Shown here: positions 6,514 through 14,114 of the stretch, one piece after another
Numbering within the stretch: position 1 is the first letter of the stretch
How the letters are laid out: each line of letters opens with the position of its first letter
Assembly: GCA_963764665.1 (NCBI GenBank)
Contig: CAVXTL010000010.1
Location: 124,001 to 188,000 of the forward strand
DNA: 64,000 nt
Origin: JACVRW01 sp963764665
GTDB taxonomy: Bacteria > Actinomycetota > Thermoleophilia > Solirubrobacterales > Thermoleophilaceae
Direction of reading: 5' to 3'
The notes under the pieces: model-generated
Databases searched by the model: none
Told to the model about the DNA's origin: nothing
Seen by the model: the letters and a program-made list of their open reading frames with translations, nothing else
Made by a program: the position numbers and the translations under genes

Positions 6514-7398
6514 CTAGAGGTCGTGGGCGATGACGGTGACGTTTTCGCAGTCGGCGGCGACGGTGTCCGCCGGGTTTGCGCGGACGGTGTCGCGGCCTGC
6601 GCCGCAGATGACGGTGTCGGGCGCCCCGTCGGCTGCGGCTTGGATGAAGTCGCGGCCGGGCCCGGCGTCGATCTGGTCAGGCCCGAGCCCGCCGACGATG
6701 AAATCGCGGCCCGGTCCGCCGTCGAACCTTCCTGCCCGGTCGGATCCCTCGCCGCTGAGGTGGACGGTGAGCGCGTCGCTGCCCGGCCCGCCGGTCAGCC
6801 GGGCGCACGCGTAGCCGAGTAGACGATCAGAGCCGGAGCCACCGTCCAAGCTCGAGCAATCAGAGCCGTGCCTGGTCTCGCTCAGGACGTCCTTGCCCTC
6901 TTCCCCGTACAGGTTGCTCGCATACCTGCCGCCGCCTTGGATTTGGTCGTGTCCGGGGCCGCCGTGGGCGATGCCGGCGTTCCCGGTGAGCCTGATCTGG
7001 TCCGCTCCCGGTCCGCCATAGGCCCAGGCGATCTCGCCGTCGTTCACGAGGGTGTCCCGTCCGGCCTCGCCGTAGACGGTGCTAGAGCCAAAGCTGACCA
7101 ACCTGGCCTGGTCATTGCGGTCACCGAGGAAGGCCGTCTGGTTGAACCAGATGTCGCACCCGAAAGGCGTCGCCTGCCGGCAACCCGGTCCGGCCACCAG
7201 CGGCGCACCGAGGTCGGTCATGACCTGTGGCGTAACGAAGTTGTGGATGGTCGTGTCGTTGACCTCGCCGGGGGCGGCCGTGAAGACGAGGAAGCGCGTG
7301 TCGACGCTGACCGTGGCGGCCGGTGTCGTTGCCGGCAGCAACAGCACTCCAGCGGCCACGAGCACCGTGGATGCGAGCATGCGACTGAGGTTCCGCAT
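6514..7398 (-). CDS. Secreted RTX/hemolysin-type calcium-binding repeat protein
   Basis: About 294 residues. The N-terminus RNLSRMLASTVLVAAGVLLL plus PATTPAA is a signal peptide. From about residue 110 there are repeated glycine/aspartate nonapeptide-like units (GEAGRDTLVNDG, GGPGADQIRL, GGPGHDQIQG, GEEGKDVL, GGSGSDRL, GGPGSDAL, GGPGRDFIVG, AGPGRDFIQA) that fold as a calcium-loaded parallel beta-roll. Four cysteines may form disulfides outside the cell. ATG 7398 is preferred to GTG 7401 because AGGAG (7408-7404) is then 5 nt away. No enzymatic domain is present, so an adhesive or surface role is likely. Unlike the SnoaL genes it has a standard ribosome-binding site. Confidence 0.8.
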   Translation of the reverse strand: MRNLSRMLASTVLVAAGVLLLPATTPAATVSVDTRFLVFTAAPGEVNDTTIHNFVTPQVMTDLGAPLVAGPGCRQATPFGCDIWFNQTAFLGDRNDQARLVSFGSSTVYGEAGRDTLVNDGEIAWAYGGPGADQIRLTGNAGIAHGGPGHDQIQGGGRYASNLYGEEGKDVLSETRHGSDCSSLDGGSGSDRLLGYACARLTGGPGSDALTVHLSGEGSDRAGRFDGGPGRDFIVGGLGPDQIDAGPGRDFIQAAADGAPDTVICGAGRDTVRANPADTVAADCENVTVIAHDL

Positions 7399-7499
7399 CA
7401 CATCTCCTGTTGGGCGTCGCGGGTCGGCGGGACCCTACGTTCGCCTCGGTGCTCCGCGCAACCGTGACCCGACTTCTGGCTAGGCGCTGGTTCGCCGGG

Positions 7500-7586
7500 C
7501 TACTTGGATAGCCCCACGGCTTCGAGGGCTTCGACTCGCTCTGTGAACTCGTCCATGCGCACGATCTCGACGTTCTCCTGCGACAT
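7500..7586 (-). CDS. 28-residue mini SnoaL: both termini joined, body deleted
   Basis: ATG 7586 reads MSQENVEIVR, then MDEFTERVEALEAVGLSK and TAG (7502-7500). It is the array's N-terminal ten residues fused in frame to the C-terminal tail with about 100 residues missing. The CATACT box at 7601-7596 keeps the usual 9-nt distance, so it may still be expressed. It cannot fold as an NTF2 domain. It could be a recombination product without function or a small peptide; the sequence does not tell which. Confidence 0.6.
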   Translation of the reverse strand: MSQENVEIVRMDEFTERVEALEAVGLSK

Positions 7587-7595
7587 CGCCCGCCG

Positions 7596-7603
7596 AGTAT
7601 GGT
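7596..7603. promoter_or_regulatory. Overlapping divergent -10 boxes
   Basis: The minus strand reads CATACT (7601-7596), 9 nt before the mini-gene ATG 7586. The plus strand reads TATGGT (7598-7603), 7 nt before ATG 7611. One 8-bp element thus appears to serve both directions, and both transcripts would be leaderless. Confidence 0.5.
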
Positions 7604-7610
7604 CGCTCGC

Positions 7611-8039
7611 ATGCCTGAGGTCGCACGGTCGGAGATCGTGGATGTGTTCCGGGAAGGCTTCGAGTGCTGGAACGCCGGCGAGCTGGACCTGATGCAGGAG
7701 CTTTACGCCGAGGATCCCGAGCTCGACATGAAGGCGGTCTTCACCGATACGACTCCCTTCTGCGGCCGAGAGAGCATGCGCCGCCAGTGGGACGCCATGT
7801 GGGAGGCGTGGGAGGGGGTCAGGATGGACCCGCTCGAGGTCTTCGACCTGGGTCGGAGTCGCTACGCGGTGGATCTCCGCTGGTGGGGGAAGGGCAAGCG
7901 CAGCGGCGTCGAGGTGGACCAGCGCCTGGGCTGCCTCTACACGATCCGTCCGGGGGACCACAAGGTGATCCGGCTTCAGCTGTTCCCGAGCGTGGAGGAC
8001 GCGCTGAGGTCCGCGGCAGCCACGGACGCCGTCGCCTAG
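7611..8039 (+). CDS. SnoaL/NTF2-like domain protein (array copy 8, diverged)
   Basis: 142 residues from ATG 7611, chosen over ATG 7599 because TATGGT (7598-7603) then lies 7 nt upstream. It opens MPEVARSEIVDVFREGFECW and lacks the MSQEN start and the ALEAVGLSE tail. The body is NTF2-like: DMKAVFTDTTPFCGRESMRR, WDAMWEAWEGVRMDPLEVFD, RLGCLYTIRPGDHKVIRLQL. It overlaps the convergent copy 9 by 4 nt at the stop codons. The frame is intact. Confidence 0.8.
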   Translation: MPEVARSEIVDVFREGFECWNAGELDLMQELYAEDPELDMKAVFTDTTPFCGRESMRRQWDAMWEAWEGVRMDPLEVFDLGRSRYAVDLRWWGKGKRSGVEVDQRLGCLYTIRPGDHKVIRLQLFPSVEDALRSAAATDAVA

Positions 8040-8461
8040 TCCGGCTGGCGAGACCCGTCGACCAGCGCTTCCAGCGCGGCTTCGCGAGCGTCGTGGCCGT
8101 TCCACAGCTCCACTCGGCTGACCTTGCCGCCGCGCACGGTGTAGAGGTACGCCCAGCGCTCCTCGACGGGGACCCCGCTGCCCCTTCCTCGCCCGTGGTG
8201 GTCGGCGAGGACGAAGACGCGATCCCCGACACCGCGCGACTCCACGATGTCGAACCGGTAGTCGCGGCCGAACTGCCTGAACCAATCTCCGAACCACTCC
8301 CCGACGGCCGCCTTCCCGGTCGCCGCGTTGCTGAGCGGACCCACCTCGCCGTGGAGCGCGAGCGTCACGTCCTCCGCGTAGGCGTCCATCACCGAACCGA
8401 AGTCGCGCGAGTTCGTGTCCTCGAACTGCTTGAGCACGACCTCCATGGTTTCACCCGCCAT
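8036..8461 (-). CDS. SnoaL/NTF2-like domain protein (array copy 9)
   Basis: 141 residues from ATG 8461: MAGETMEVVLKQFEDTNSRD, then DFGSVMDAYAEDVTLALHGE, FGDWFRQFGRDYRFDIVESR, AYLYTVRGGKVSRVELWNGH. The termini differ from the consensus array ends, but the promoter layout is kept: GATAAT (8476-8471), 9 nt, ATG. The upstream in-frame start at 8524 would place that box inside the gene and is rejected. The frame is intact. It is likely cytoplasmic, with unknown ligand. Confidence 0.82.
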   Translation of the reverse strand: MAGETMEVVLKQFEDTNSRDFGSVMDAYAEDVTLALHGEVGPLSNAATGKAAVGEWFGDWFRQFGRDYRFDIVESRGVGDRVFVLADHHGRGRGSGVPVEERWAYLYTVRGGKVSRVELWNGHDAREAALEALVDGSRQPD

Positions 8462-8470
8462 CGCAGGCCG

Positions 8471-8476
8471 ATTATC
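8471..8476 (-). promoter_or_regulatory. GATAAT -10 box, 9 nt before ATG 8461
   Basis: GATAAT differs by one base from the TATAAT consensus and sits exactly where GATACT stands in the other copies. This supports reading the array box as a true -10 element. Confidence 0.6.
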
Positions 8477-8536
8477 TCTCAGCCCGCGGAGGGCCCTGCG
8501 TTTCGCGAGTTCGGCGCCGGGCATCAGAAGCCGCTC

Positions 8537-8686
8537 ATGAACGCACCCCGCAGCTCACCCATCCCAAAGTCCCCGCGAGAGCGTCGTGTACGGCGTGCCC
8601 CGGGGCTGGACGCGGTCCGGCGTGCCCTGGCTGCCACACGGCGGCGCCGTGACAAGGGGACACGTCCCGAGGACCGCCGGCCATGA
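8537..8686 (+). CDS. Small basic protein, coupled to next gene
   Basis: A 49-residue frame from ATG 8537, highly basic: SPRERRVRRAPGLDAVRRAL, then AATRRRRDKGTRPEDRRP. Its TGA overlaps the ATG of the next gene (ATGA at 8683-8686), and that gene is joined to a third in the same way, which supports a real operon. It could bind nucleic acid, judging only by charge. It is short and arginine-rich in high-GC DNA, so chance coding is possible. Confidence 0.4.
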   Translation: MNAPRSSPIPKSPRERRVRRAPGLDAVRRALAATRRRRDKGTRPEDRRP

Positions 8687-9015
8687 CCACGCGGCGTTAC
8701 GCCAACTACCGCCGCGCTCTCGAGTTGATCGCCGCCATCGGCGAACCCGGTTCGCCGGACGCCCCGCCGAAGTCGTTGCGCGAGCTCTCCGAGGAGTTCC
8801 TGCTGAGCCGGGCCGCCTCGATCGCGGACTTGGAGGACGAGACCGACGACCTGGCCACCACTTTGACGCACATGACCCGCGCCGGCATGGTCGGCGTGGA
8901 GACGGCCACCCGTCTCTGGCGCATCATCCTGGCGTGCGGGCCGCCCGACGGCGTGCCGAGCACCGACTTCCCGGGGCATGGCCGAGGTAGTTCCCGAGGG
9001 GCACACGCGGCATGA
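8683..9015 (+). CDS. Hypothetical helical protein
   Basis: 110 residues starting MTTRRYANYRRALELIAAIG. It is predominantly helical, with LRELSEEFLLSRAASIADLE and TTLTHMTRAGMVGVETATRL; the C-terminal 20 residues are Gly/Ser-rich and probably disordered. No domain is recognised and there is no membrane segment. The ATGA overlaps at both ends tie it to the genes at 8537 and 9012. Confidence 0.6.
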   Translation: MTTRRYANYRRALELIAAIGEPGSPDAPPKSLRELSEEFLLSRAASIADLEDETDDLATTLTHMTRAGMVGVETATRLWRIILACGPPDGVPSTDFPGHGRGSSRGAHAA

Positions 9016-9197
9016 GCCAGCTTCTGAGCACGGCCACAAGCGTGCTGCTCCTTGCGGCCGACACGGGATCGGGGCGAGGAGACAACCCGAGCGATGCCGG
9101 CGGCGTCCTCATCGTGGTCGGTATCGCCGCGGCGGTGATCGCTCTTGCCGCGCTGGGAGCCTGGATCGTCCTCACGAGGCGCGGTCGGGCCCCGTAG
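9012..9197 (+). CDS. Small single-pass membrane protein
   Basis: 61 residues. A short hydrophobic N-terminus (SQLLSTATSVLLLAADTG), a Gly/Asp linker, then one clear membrane helix GVLIVVGIAAAVIALAALGA ending in WIVLTRRGRAP, with positive residues on the cytoplasmic side. It is coupled to the upstream gene by ATGA. The function is unknown; it may anchor or partner its operon neighbours. Confidence 0.6.
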   Translation: MSQLLSTATSVLLLAADTGSGRGDNPSDAGGVLIVVGIAAAVIALAALGAWIVLTRRGRAP

Positions 9198-9213
9198 CGG
9201 CCCACGGCTTTCT

Positions 9214-9969
9214 CTAGCTCGCCCGTTCCGCTCGTTCCAGCTCGGCAGCCGCGGACGCCGACTCCGCCTCGGCCTGGTCCAGGTCGGCCTGGGCGGCCAC
9301 GAGCCGCTCCTGGGCGCGCGCGGCGGCGTCGCTTCGCTTGTCGAGCTCGCGCCGGGCGGCGTCGGCGCGCCGGGCGGCCTCGCGAGCGGCCACCTGCGCC
9401 TCGGTCACGCGCTTGCGCTTGGCGGCGTCCTGCTTGCCCGCGGCACGGGATGCTCGGCGCGGGGAGCCCGTGGGCGCCGTGAACGGGCCGAGCCCCATCG
9501 GCTCGTGGTCGCCCGTCAGCCGGCCCTGCTCGATCGCCGTGCGCACCTCGTCATCACCGGCAGCCGCGTGCAGGGAGTTGCGCACGCGCTCGAGGGCCGC
9601 CTTGCCGGCCTTCTCTCCGAGGAGGGCGGTGGCCTCGCGGGCGGCGGCCGTCACGGCCTCGCGCTCCGCGGAGCCCGCCTTGCGGAGGGCGGCGCCGGAA
9701 CCGCCGCCGAGCGCGCTCTCCTGAGCCTTCCTTAGCTGCCGGCCGGCGTCGAGCACGCTCTTGAGCGCGGGCGCTCCGCCGTGTGAGAGCTGGTTGATCG
9801 CCCACGCGGCGGCGGTGGGCTTGCGGAGCCGGCCGACCTCCTCGGCCGTGTCGCGATCGCCTGACCGCCGCAGCTCCTTGGCGAGCTCGTTTCGCAGAGC
9901 CGTGAACTCCTCGAGCGGCGCGCGGTAGAGGCCGTCCACCCGTCGCTCGACGCGGGCCTTCGTCGGCAC
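9214..9969 (-). CDS. Hypothetical protein with C-terminal coiled coil
   Basis: 251 residues. The N-terminal half, VERRVDGLYRAPLEEFTALR then NELAKELRRSGDRDTAEEVG and KPTAAAWAINQLSH, is a helical unit. From about residue 175 to the end runs an Ala/Arg/Glu-rich coiled coil (VAAREAARRADAARRELDKR, QADLDQAEAESASAAAELER). There is no signal or membrane segment. It ends 4 nt before the end of the amidotransferase gene's reading frame on the same strand, so the two may be co-transcribed. I do not recognise a named family. Confidence 0.7.
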   Translation of the reverse strand: MPTKARVERRVDGLYRAPLEEFTALRNELAKELRRSGDRDTAEEVGRLRKPTAAAWAINQLSHGGAPALKSVLDAGRQLRKAQESALGGGSGAALRKAGSAEREAVTAAAREATALLGEKAGKAALERVRNSLHAAAGDDEVRTAIEQGRLTGDHEPMGLGPFTAPTGSPRRASRAAGKQDAAKRKRVTEAQVAAREAARRADAARRELDKRSDAAARAQERLVAAQADLDQAEAESASAAAELERAERAS

Positions 9970-9972
9970 GGT

Positions 9973-10707
9973 CTAGCCGATCGTGGCCGCGGGAACACGA
10001 ACCACGTGCTCGAGCCAGCGGCCGAACACCGCGCGGGCCAGCGGCACGGTGGTGGCGGCGTTCGCCTCCACCTCGGCCACGAGGCGCTCGAGGGCGCCCG
10101 GGCCCAGGATCGCCTCCAGGCTCTCGGCATAGGCGGGCACCTCGCCCCACGCGTCGGCCAGCGCGGGGGAGACCTCCAGGTGGAACTGGAGCGCATACGA
10201 GCGCTTGTAGACGAACGCCTGGTTCGCGTACTCGGGCGAGCTGGCCAGGAGCGTGGCGCCGGCCGGAAGGTCGAAGGTGTCGCCGTGCCACTGGAGCGTC
10301 GGGAAGGTCCGCGGGGCATCCCCGAACACGGGGTCGCCGCTCGCGGCGTCCGTCAGCTCCACCGGCAGTACGCCCACCTCCGCCTGCGGGCCCGGATAGA
10401 CGGCGGCTCCCAGAGCCGAGGCGAGCAGCTGGGCGCCGAGGCAGACTCCCCACACCGGGTGCCCGGCCTGGGCTGCCTCGCGGATCAGGCGCTTCTCGGC
10501 CACGAGCCAGGCATGCGCGTCTTCCTCGTATGCGCCCATCGGACCGCCCATGACCACGAGCCCCGCGAACTCGCGCCAGTCCGGGAGCGGATCTCCCTCG
10601 TCGAGCTCCACGCGCACCAGGTCGAGGCCACGCGCGCGCAACTCGTCCTCGAACGCCGCCGGCGGCTCGCAGGCGATGTGCTGCAGCACGAGCAGGGTGG
10701 AATTCAC
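9973..10707 (-). CDS. Class I glutamine amidotransferase (GMP synthase-like)
   Basis: 244 residues. The catalytic triad is visible: the nucleophile elbow GVCLGAQLL with Cys89, and FHLE with His176 and Glu178; the oxyanion region is VVMGGPMGAYEED (52-64). It should hydrolyse glutamine or a gamma-glutamyl substrate, as stand-alone GATase1 proteins do. There is no synthase domain. GTG 10707 is preferred to the far-upstream start at 10869 because the family begins right before STLLVLQH and a TACCTT box lies 8 nt before the GTG. It is divergent from the methyltransferase at 10844. Confidence 0.85.
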   Translation of the reverse strand: MNSTLLVLQHIACEPPAAFEDELRARGLDLVRVELDEGDPLPDWREFAGLVVMGGPMGAYEEDAHAWLVAEKRLIREAAQAGHPVWGVCLGAQLLASALGAAVYPGPQAEVGVLPVELTDAASGDPVFGDAPRTFPTLQWHGDTFDLPAGATLLASSPEYANQAFVYKRSYALQFHLEVSPALADAWGEVPAYAESLEAILGPGALERLVAEVEANAATTVPLARAVFGRWLEHVVRVPAATIG

Positions 10708-10843
10708 GCCGGGACAAGGTACCTGCCGTGGCGCGTGAACCTCGCGTCCATCCCCTCCGTAACACGGAACGGTGCTCCAAACGATCCTCACCCTTGCCAC
10801 CCGAGGCTTTAGCCGGCGAACACAAACGCCGAGAAGAGTCCTG

Positions 10844-11665
10844 ATGGCCACGACCGAGCGGCCGCCCACATCAGTGCTGGATTCCGGCGGCGACGCCGAG
10901 ACGCGCGGCCTCGACGCGTACCGCCTGGACGCCTACATCCCGGAGCGCCTGGTCGAGGAGATGTGCGACGGCCGGATGCTCGGCCGCCTGCTCGCTCGCA
11001 AGCTCGGCCGCAAGGTCATTCCGCGCAGGCTTGCCAAGCCGGACACCGAGACGGTGGTCACCTCCTACGGCGGCATCGCCGTGTTCGACCGCCCCGAGCT
11101 GCACAAGGGCGGCATGTCGTTCGGGCAGGACTTCCCCCGCGTGCTCAACGAGCTGGGGGTGGGTCGCTGCAAGCGCATGTTCGAGTACTGCGCCGGCCCC
11201 GGCTACATCGGCTACTCGCTGCTCGCCGCCGGCTGGTGCGAGACGCTCGCGCTCGCGGACGTGAGCAGCAACGCCGTGGCTGCAGCCAGGCGCACGGCGG
11301 CCTTCAACCGCTTGGACGAGCGCGTGGCGGTCTACGAGTCCGACGCCCTCGACCAGATCCCCGCGCACGAGCGCTGGGACCTCGTGGTGGCGAACCCGCC
11401 GCACTTCCTCCCGGAGGCCCTGGGCGCCGAGGACATACAGGTCTTCGACAGGGACTGGGGCGTCCACGCTCGCTTCTACGAGTCCGTCAAGCAGCACATG
11501 GAGCCGGGCGGTCTCGTGGTCATGGTGGAGAACGTGGCGGGGTCGGACCCGCGCCTCTTCGACCAGATGATCACCGCCGGCGGCGGGGTACCCGTGACGG
11601 CCCACCTCGGGACCGACCACCACGGGGAGCCGAACGGGCTCTACTACCAGGTCAGCCAGTGGTGA
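10844..11665 (+). CDS. SAM-dependent methyltransferase with NPPH motif
   Basis: 273 residues from ATG 10844 (GAGAAGAG just upstream). Motif I, EYCAGPGYIGYSLLAAGW, is at about 114-131; motif IV is VVANPPHFLPE at about 183-193. That NPP(Y/H) signature is typical of methyltransferases acting on amino or amide nitrogens (N6-adenine, glutamine or ribosomal-protein targets) of the MTS type. An N-terminal segment with paired basic residues (RKLGRKVIPRRLAKPDTETV) precedes a beta strand. The substrate is unknown. It is divergent from the amidotransferase, with 136 nt between. Confidence 0.78.
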   Translation: MATTERPPTSVLDSGGDAETRGLDAYRLDAYIPERLVEEMCDGRMLGRLLARKLGRKVIPRRLAKPDTETVVTSYGGIAVFDRPELHKGGMSFGQDFPRVLNELGVGRCKRMFEYCAGPGYIGYSLLAAGWCETLALADVSSNAVAAARRTAAFNRLDERVAVYESDALDQIPAHERWDLVVANPPHFLPEALGAEDIQVFDRDWGVHARFYESVKQHMEPGGLVVMVENVAGSDPRLFDQMITAGGGVPVTAHLGTDHHGEPNGLYYQVSQW

Positions 11666-11767
11666 CAGTGCACGGCCTTCACGCGCCGAGGCGGCGCATT
11701 TCCGCCAGGCCCCGATAGATCCGCCCACCGGCAGGGAACCACCCTTCAACCGACCGAAGGGCTCGCC

Positions 11768-11947
11768 GTGCGGACCATCGATGAGACCAATGAAGGCGTG
11801 CGACTCGCCTGTGAGGCGTGTGGCGCTCACCAGACGCTCGAGCACCCCGATCATGCGGCGCTCCTGAGGCGCGGGCACCGCGTGGAATGCGACGTCTGCG
11901 GCGCGTGGGACGAAGTGCCCGCGCAGCCGGCGGCCGCGGCCGCCTGA
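11768..11947 (+). CDS. Small zinc-ribbon-like protein
   Basis: 59 residues starting GTG 11768 with GAAGGG just upstream. It has two CxxC knuckles, ACEACGAHQTL (Cys15/Cys18) and ECDVCGAWDEV (Cys41/Cys44), separated by 22 residues: the layout of a zinc ribbon. A short acidic N-terminus and an alanine-rich tail flank it. It lies between the methyltransferase and a convergent esterase. The function is unknown; zinc ribbons of this size often bind nucleic acid or a protein partner. Confidence 0.6.
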   Translation: MRTIDETNEGVRLACEACGAHQTLEHPDHAALLRRGHRVECDVCGAWDEVPAQPAAAAA

Positions 11948-11961
11948 GCCGTCTCAGACGC

Positions 11962-12939
11962 TCAGGGACTCAGCTCCGGGAACCGGGCGGTCATGCGCTC
12001 GGCAGCGCGCGTCGCTGCGGTGGTCTGACCGTCCGCGTGAGCCAGGTCGAGCGCCCAGTAGAAGTAGTACGAGGTGTGCGTGAACATCTGCGCGCCGAAC
12101 TGCACGTACGGCACGTGTCCTGCGCCCTCGTACCGCTCGAGGAAGGGGAGCTTGCCGGCCGCCCGCAGCGCCTTGACCGTGTCGGCCGACCACGAGTAGG
12201 GCACGGTCCGGTCCGCGGTTCCGTGGAAGAAGATCCCCTGGGTGTCGCGCGCGTCCACGAAGAACCCCCCGATGATCCCGCCAGAGATCGAGGCGAAGGC
12301 CCGAACATCCTGCGGGAAGCCCGGGTTGCCGCTCTCGCCCGCGTCGTTGGCGCGCAAGCCCACCAGCGTCGCGGTGATCCCGCCGGCGGACTCGCCGCCG
12401 ATCGCGATGCGGTCGGGATCGATCCCATAGGTGTCGGCGTTGGCGCGGAACCAGCGAACCGCGGCCTGCGCGTCGTGCTGGGCGTCGAACACCGCGGCGG
12501 CGCACTCGCCGCCGAAGCCGGTGCCGGTGCAGCCGTTGGGCGCCGACAGGCGATAGTTGATCGAGGCCGTGACGTAGCCGAGCCTCGCAAACTTGTTGGC
12601 GAGGTCGGGAGACGGACCCGAGCGCTTGTCACCGCAGCAGAAGCTGCCGCCGTGGACCCAGATGATCGCCGGGCGCTCGTCCGCCGTGTCGCCGGTGGGC
12701 TGGTAGAGGTCGAGCATGAGGGCCTCGGTGTCGCCCTCGACGTTGGTGGCGCTGCCGTACTGGAGGTCGCGGGTGATCGTCACGTCGCTGAAGACCTGGT
12801 CGCGATAGCGCAGCGGCTCGTCACCCGGAGGGCGCACGATCGCGCAACCGGTGAGGGCCACCGCCGCCACGAGCAGCGCGACCAGCGCGGCCACACGCCG
12901 CGACGTACCGGTCCTGGCCCTGCCACCGACGAATCTCAC
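11962..12939 (-). CDS. Lipoprotein alpha/beta-hydrolase (carboxylesterase-like)
   Basis: 325 residues. The signal RRVAALVALLVAAVALTGC is a lipoprotein signal with the lipidated cysteine at 32. The hydrolase fold has the HGG oxyanion motif (WVHGGSF, 95-100), nucleophile Ser184 in GGESAGG, and the probable acid and His in GTADRTVPY and EGAGHVPY. It resembles type B or acetyl-esterase enzymes acting on small esters, or feruloyl-type polysaccharide esterases, outside the membrane. GTG 12939 is chosen because GGGAGGGG precedes it and it begins the signal; the longer frame to 13233 is rejected. Confidence 0.83.
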   Translation of the reverse strand: MRFVGGRARTGTSRRVAALVALLVAAVALTGCAIVRPPGDEPLRYRDQVFSDVTITRDLQYGSATNVEGDTEALMLDLYQPTGDTADERPAIIWVHGGSFCCGDKRSGPSPDLANKFARLGYVTASINYRLSAPNGCTGTGFGGECAAAVFDAQHDAQAAVRWFRANADTYGIDPDRIAIGGESAGGITATLVGLRANDAGESGNPGFPQDVRAFASISGGIIGGFFVDARDTQGIFFHGTADRTVPYSWSADTVKALRAAGKLPFLERYEGAGHVPYVQFGAQMFTHTSYYFYWALDLAHADGQTTAATRAAERMTARFPELSP

Positions 12940-12982
12940 CCTCGTTCCCCTCCCGTTGTGAACGTCACCCCTCTGGGGCCGC

Positions 12983-13011
12983 ATCATTGGCGATCGGGGT
13001 ACTGAGGTCAA
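12983..13011 (-). promoter_or_regulatory. Putative sigma-70-type promoter for the esterase
   Basis: On the minus strand TTGACC (13011-13006) and AATGAT (12988-12983) are separated by 17 bp and lie about 45 nt upstream of GTG 12939, which has a ribosome-binding site. The remaining bases of the 12940-13166 gap belong to the divergent cysK promoter. Confidence 0.5.
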
Positions 13012-13166
13012 CCCCCATGTGGGATTTGATCTGTTCGGGGAGACCGGTACGTATGAAAGGCGGTCCTGGCTCGAAATCCTCCGGGGGAAGTCTGACGAGC
13101 CAGTCCCACCCGAAACAGCGCGTACCCGCGCCCAGGCAGGCTGAACCTTCCGGTTACAGTCGGGCG

Positions 13167-14114
13167 ATGCCAGTTTCGCCGGTGGCACGCTCGGTGCCCG
13201 CCAACCTGGCCGACATCGTCGGCGACACGCCAATGGTCCGCCTCGGCCGCGTGGCGCCGGAGTGCGGCGCCGAGCTTGTGGCCAAGCTCGAGGCCTACAA
13301 CCCCGCGGGAAGCGTCAAGGACCGCATCGGAGTGGCCATGATCGACGCCGCCGAGCACCGCGGCGAGATCGAGCCCGGCCGCACCACGATCGTCGAGTCC
13401 ACGTCGGGGAACACCGGAATCGCCCTCGCCTTCGTGTGCGCCGCGCGTGGCTACGAGCTGGTGCTCACGATGCCGCAGGGGATGAGTCGCGAGCGCGAGA
13501 AGCTCGTGCGCCTGTACGGAGCGGATGTGAGGCTCGTGGAGTCGCTCGGCGGCATGAGCGAGGCGCGCGACGAAGCGCGCCGGATCGCATCCGAGCTCGG
13601 CGATGCCTTCATCCCGGACCAGTTCTCCAATCCGGCCAACCCCGAGATCCATCGCCGCACAACAGCCGAGGAGATCTGGCGCGACATGGAGGGCCGCGTG
13701 GACATGCTCGTGGCCGGCGTGGGCACCGGCGGGACCATCACGGGCTGCGGCGAGCGGCTGAAGGAGCTGAACGCGGACCTCCAGGTGGTGGCCGTCGAAC
13801 CGCAGTCCTCGGCCGTGCTCTCGGGAGAGGCGCCCGGCCCGCACAAGATCCAGGGGATCGGCGCCGGCTTCGTGCCCGCCGTGCTCAACCGCGCGGTGAT
13901 CGACGAGATCGTGACCGTGGACGACGAGGACGCCATCGCCACGGCGCGCCTGTGCGCCCGGCGCGAAGGCGTGCTCGCGGGCATCTCGGCCGGAGCGGCC
14001 CTGTGGGGTGCCATCGAGGTGGGCTCGCGCCCCGAGCTGGCCGGGAAGCGCCTGGTCGTGATCATGCCCGACTCCGGCGAGCGCTACGTGAGCACACCCT
14101 TCTTCGCGCCCTGA
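13167..14114 (+). CDS. cysK: Cysteine synthase (O-acetylserine sulfhydrylase)
   Basis: 315 residues, the normal length for the family. It makes cysteine from O-acetylserine and sulfide with pyridoxal phosphate. PLP lysine is Lys51 in NPAGSVKDRI; the substrate loop is ESTSGNTGIAL (77-87); the phosphate cradle is VGTGGTITG. ATG 13167 is preferred to the longer frame because the family starts close to ANLADIVGDTPMVRL and a TACAGT box precedes the ATG by 7 nt. It overlaps cysE by one base (TGATG), so the two subunits of the cysteine synthase complex are made together. Confidence 0.93.
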   Translation: MPVSPVARSVPANLADIVGDTPMVRLGRVAPECGAELVAKLEAYNPAGSVKDRIGVAMIDAAEHRGEIEPGRTTIVESTSGNTGIALAFVCAARGYELVLTMPQGMSREREKLVRLYGADVRLVESLGGMSEARDEARRIASELGDAFIPDQFSNPANPEIHRRTTAEEIWRDMEGRVDMLVAGVGTGGTITGCGERLKELNADLQVVAVEPQSSAVLSGEAPGPHKIQGIGAGFVPAVLNRAVIDEIVTVDDEDAIATARLCARREGVLAGISAGAALWGAIEVGSRPELAGKRLVVIMPDSGERYVSTPFFAP

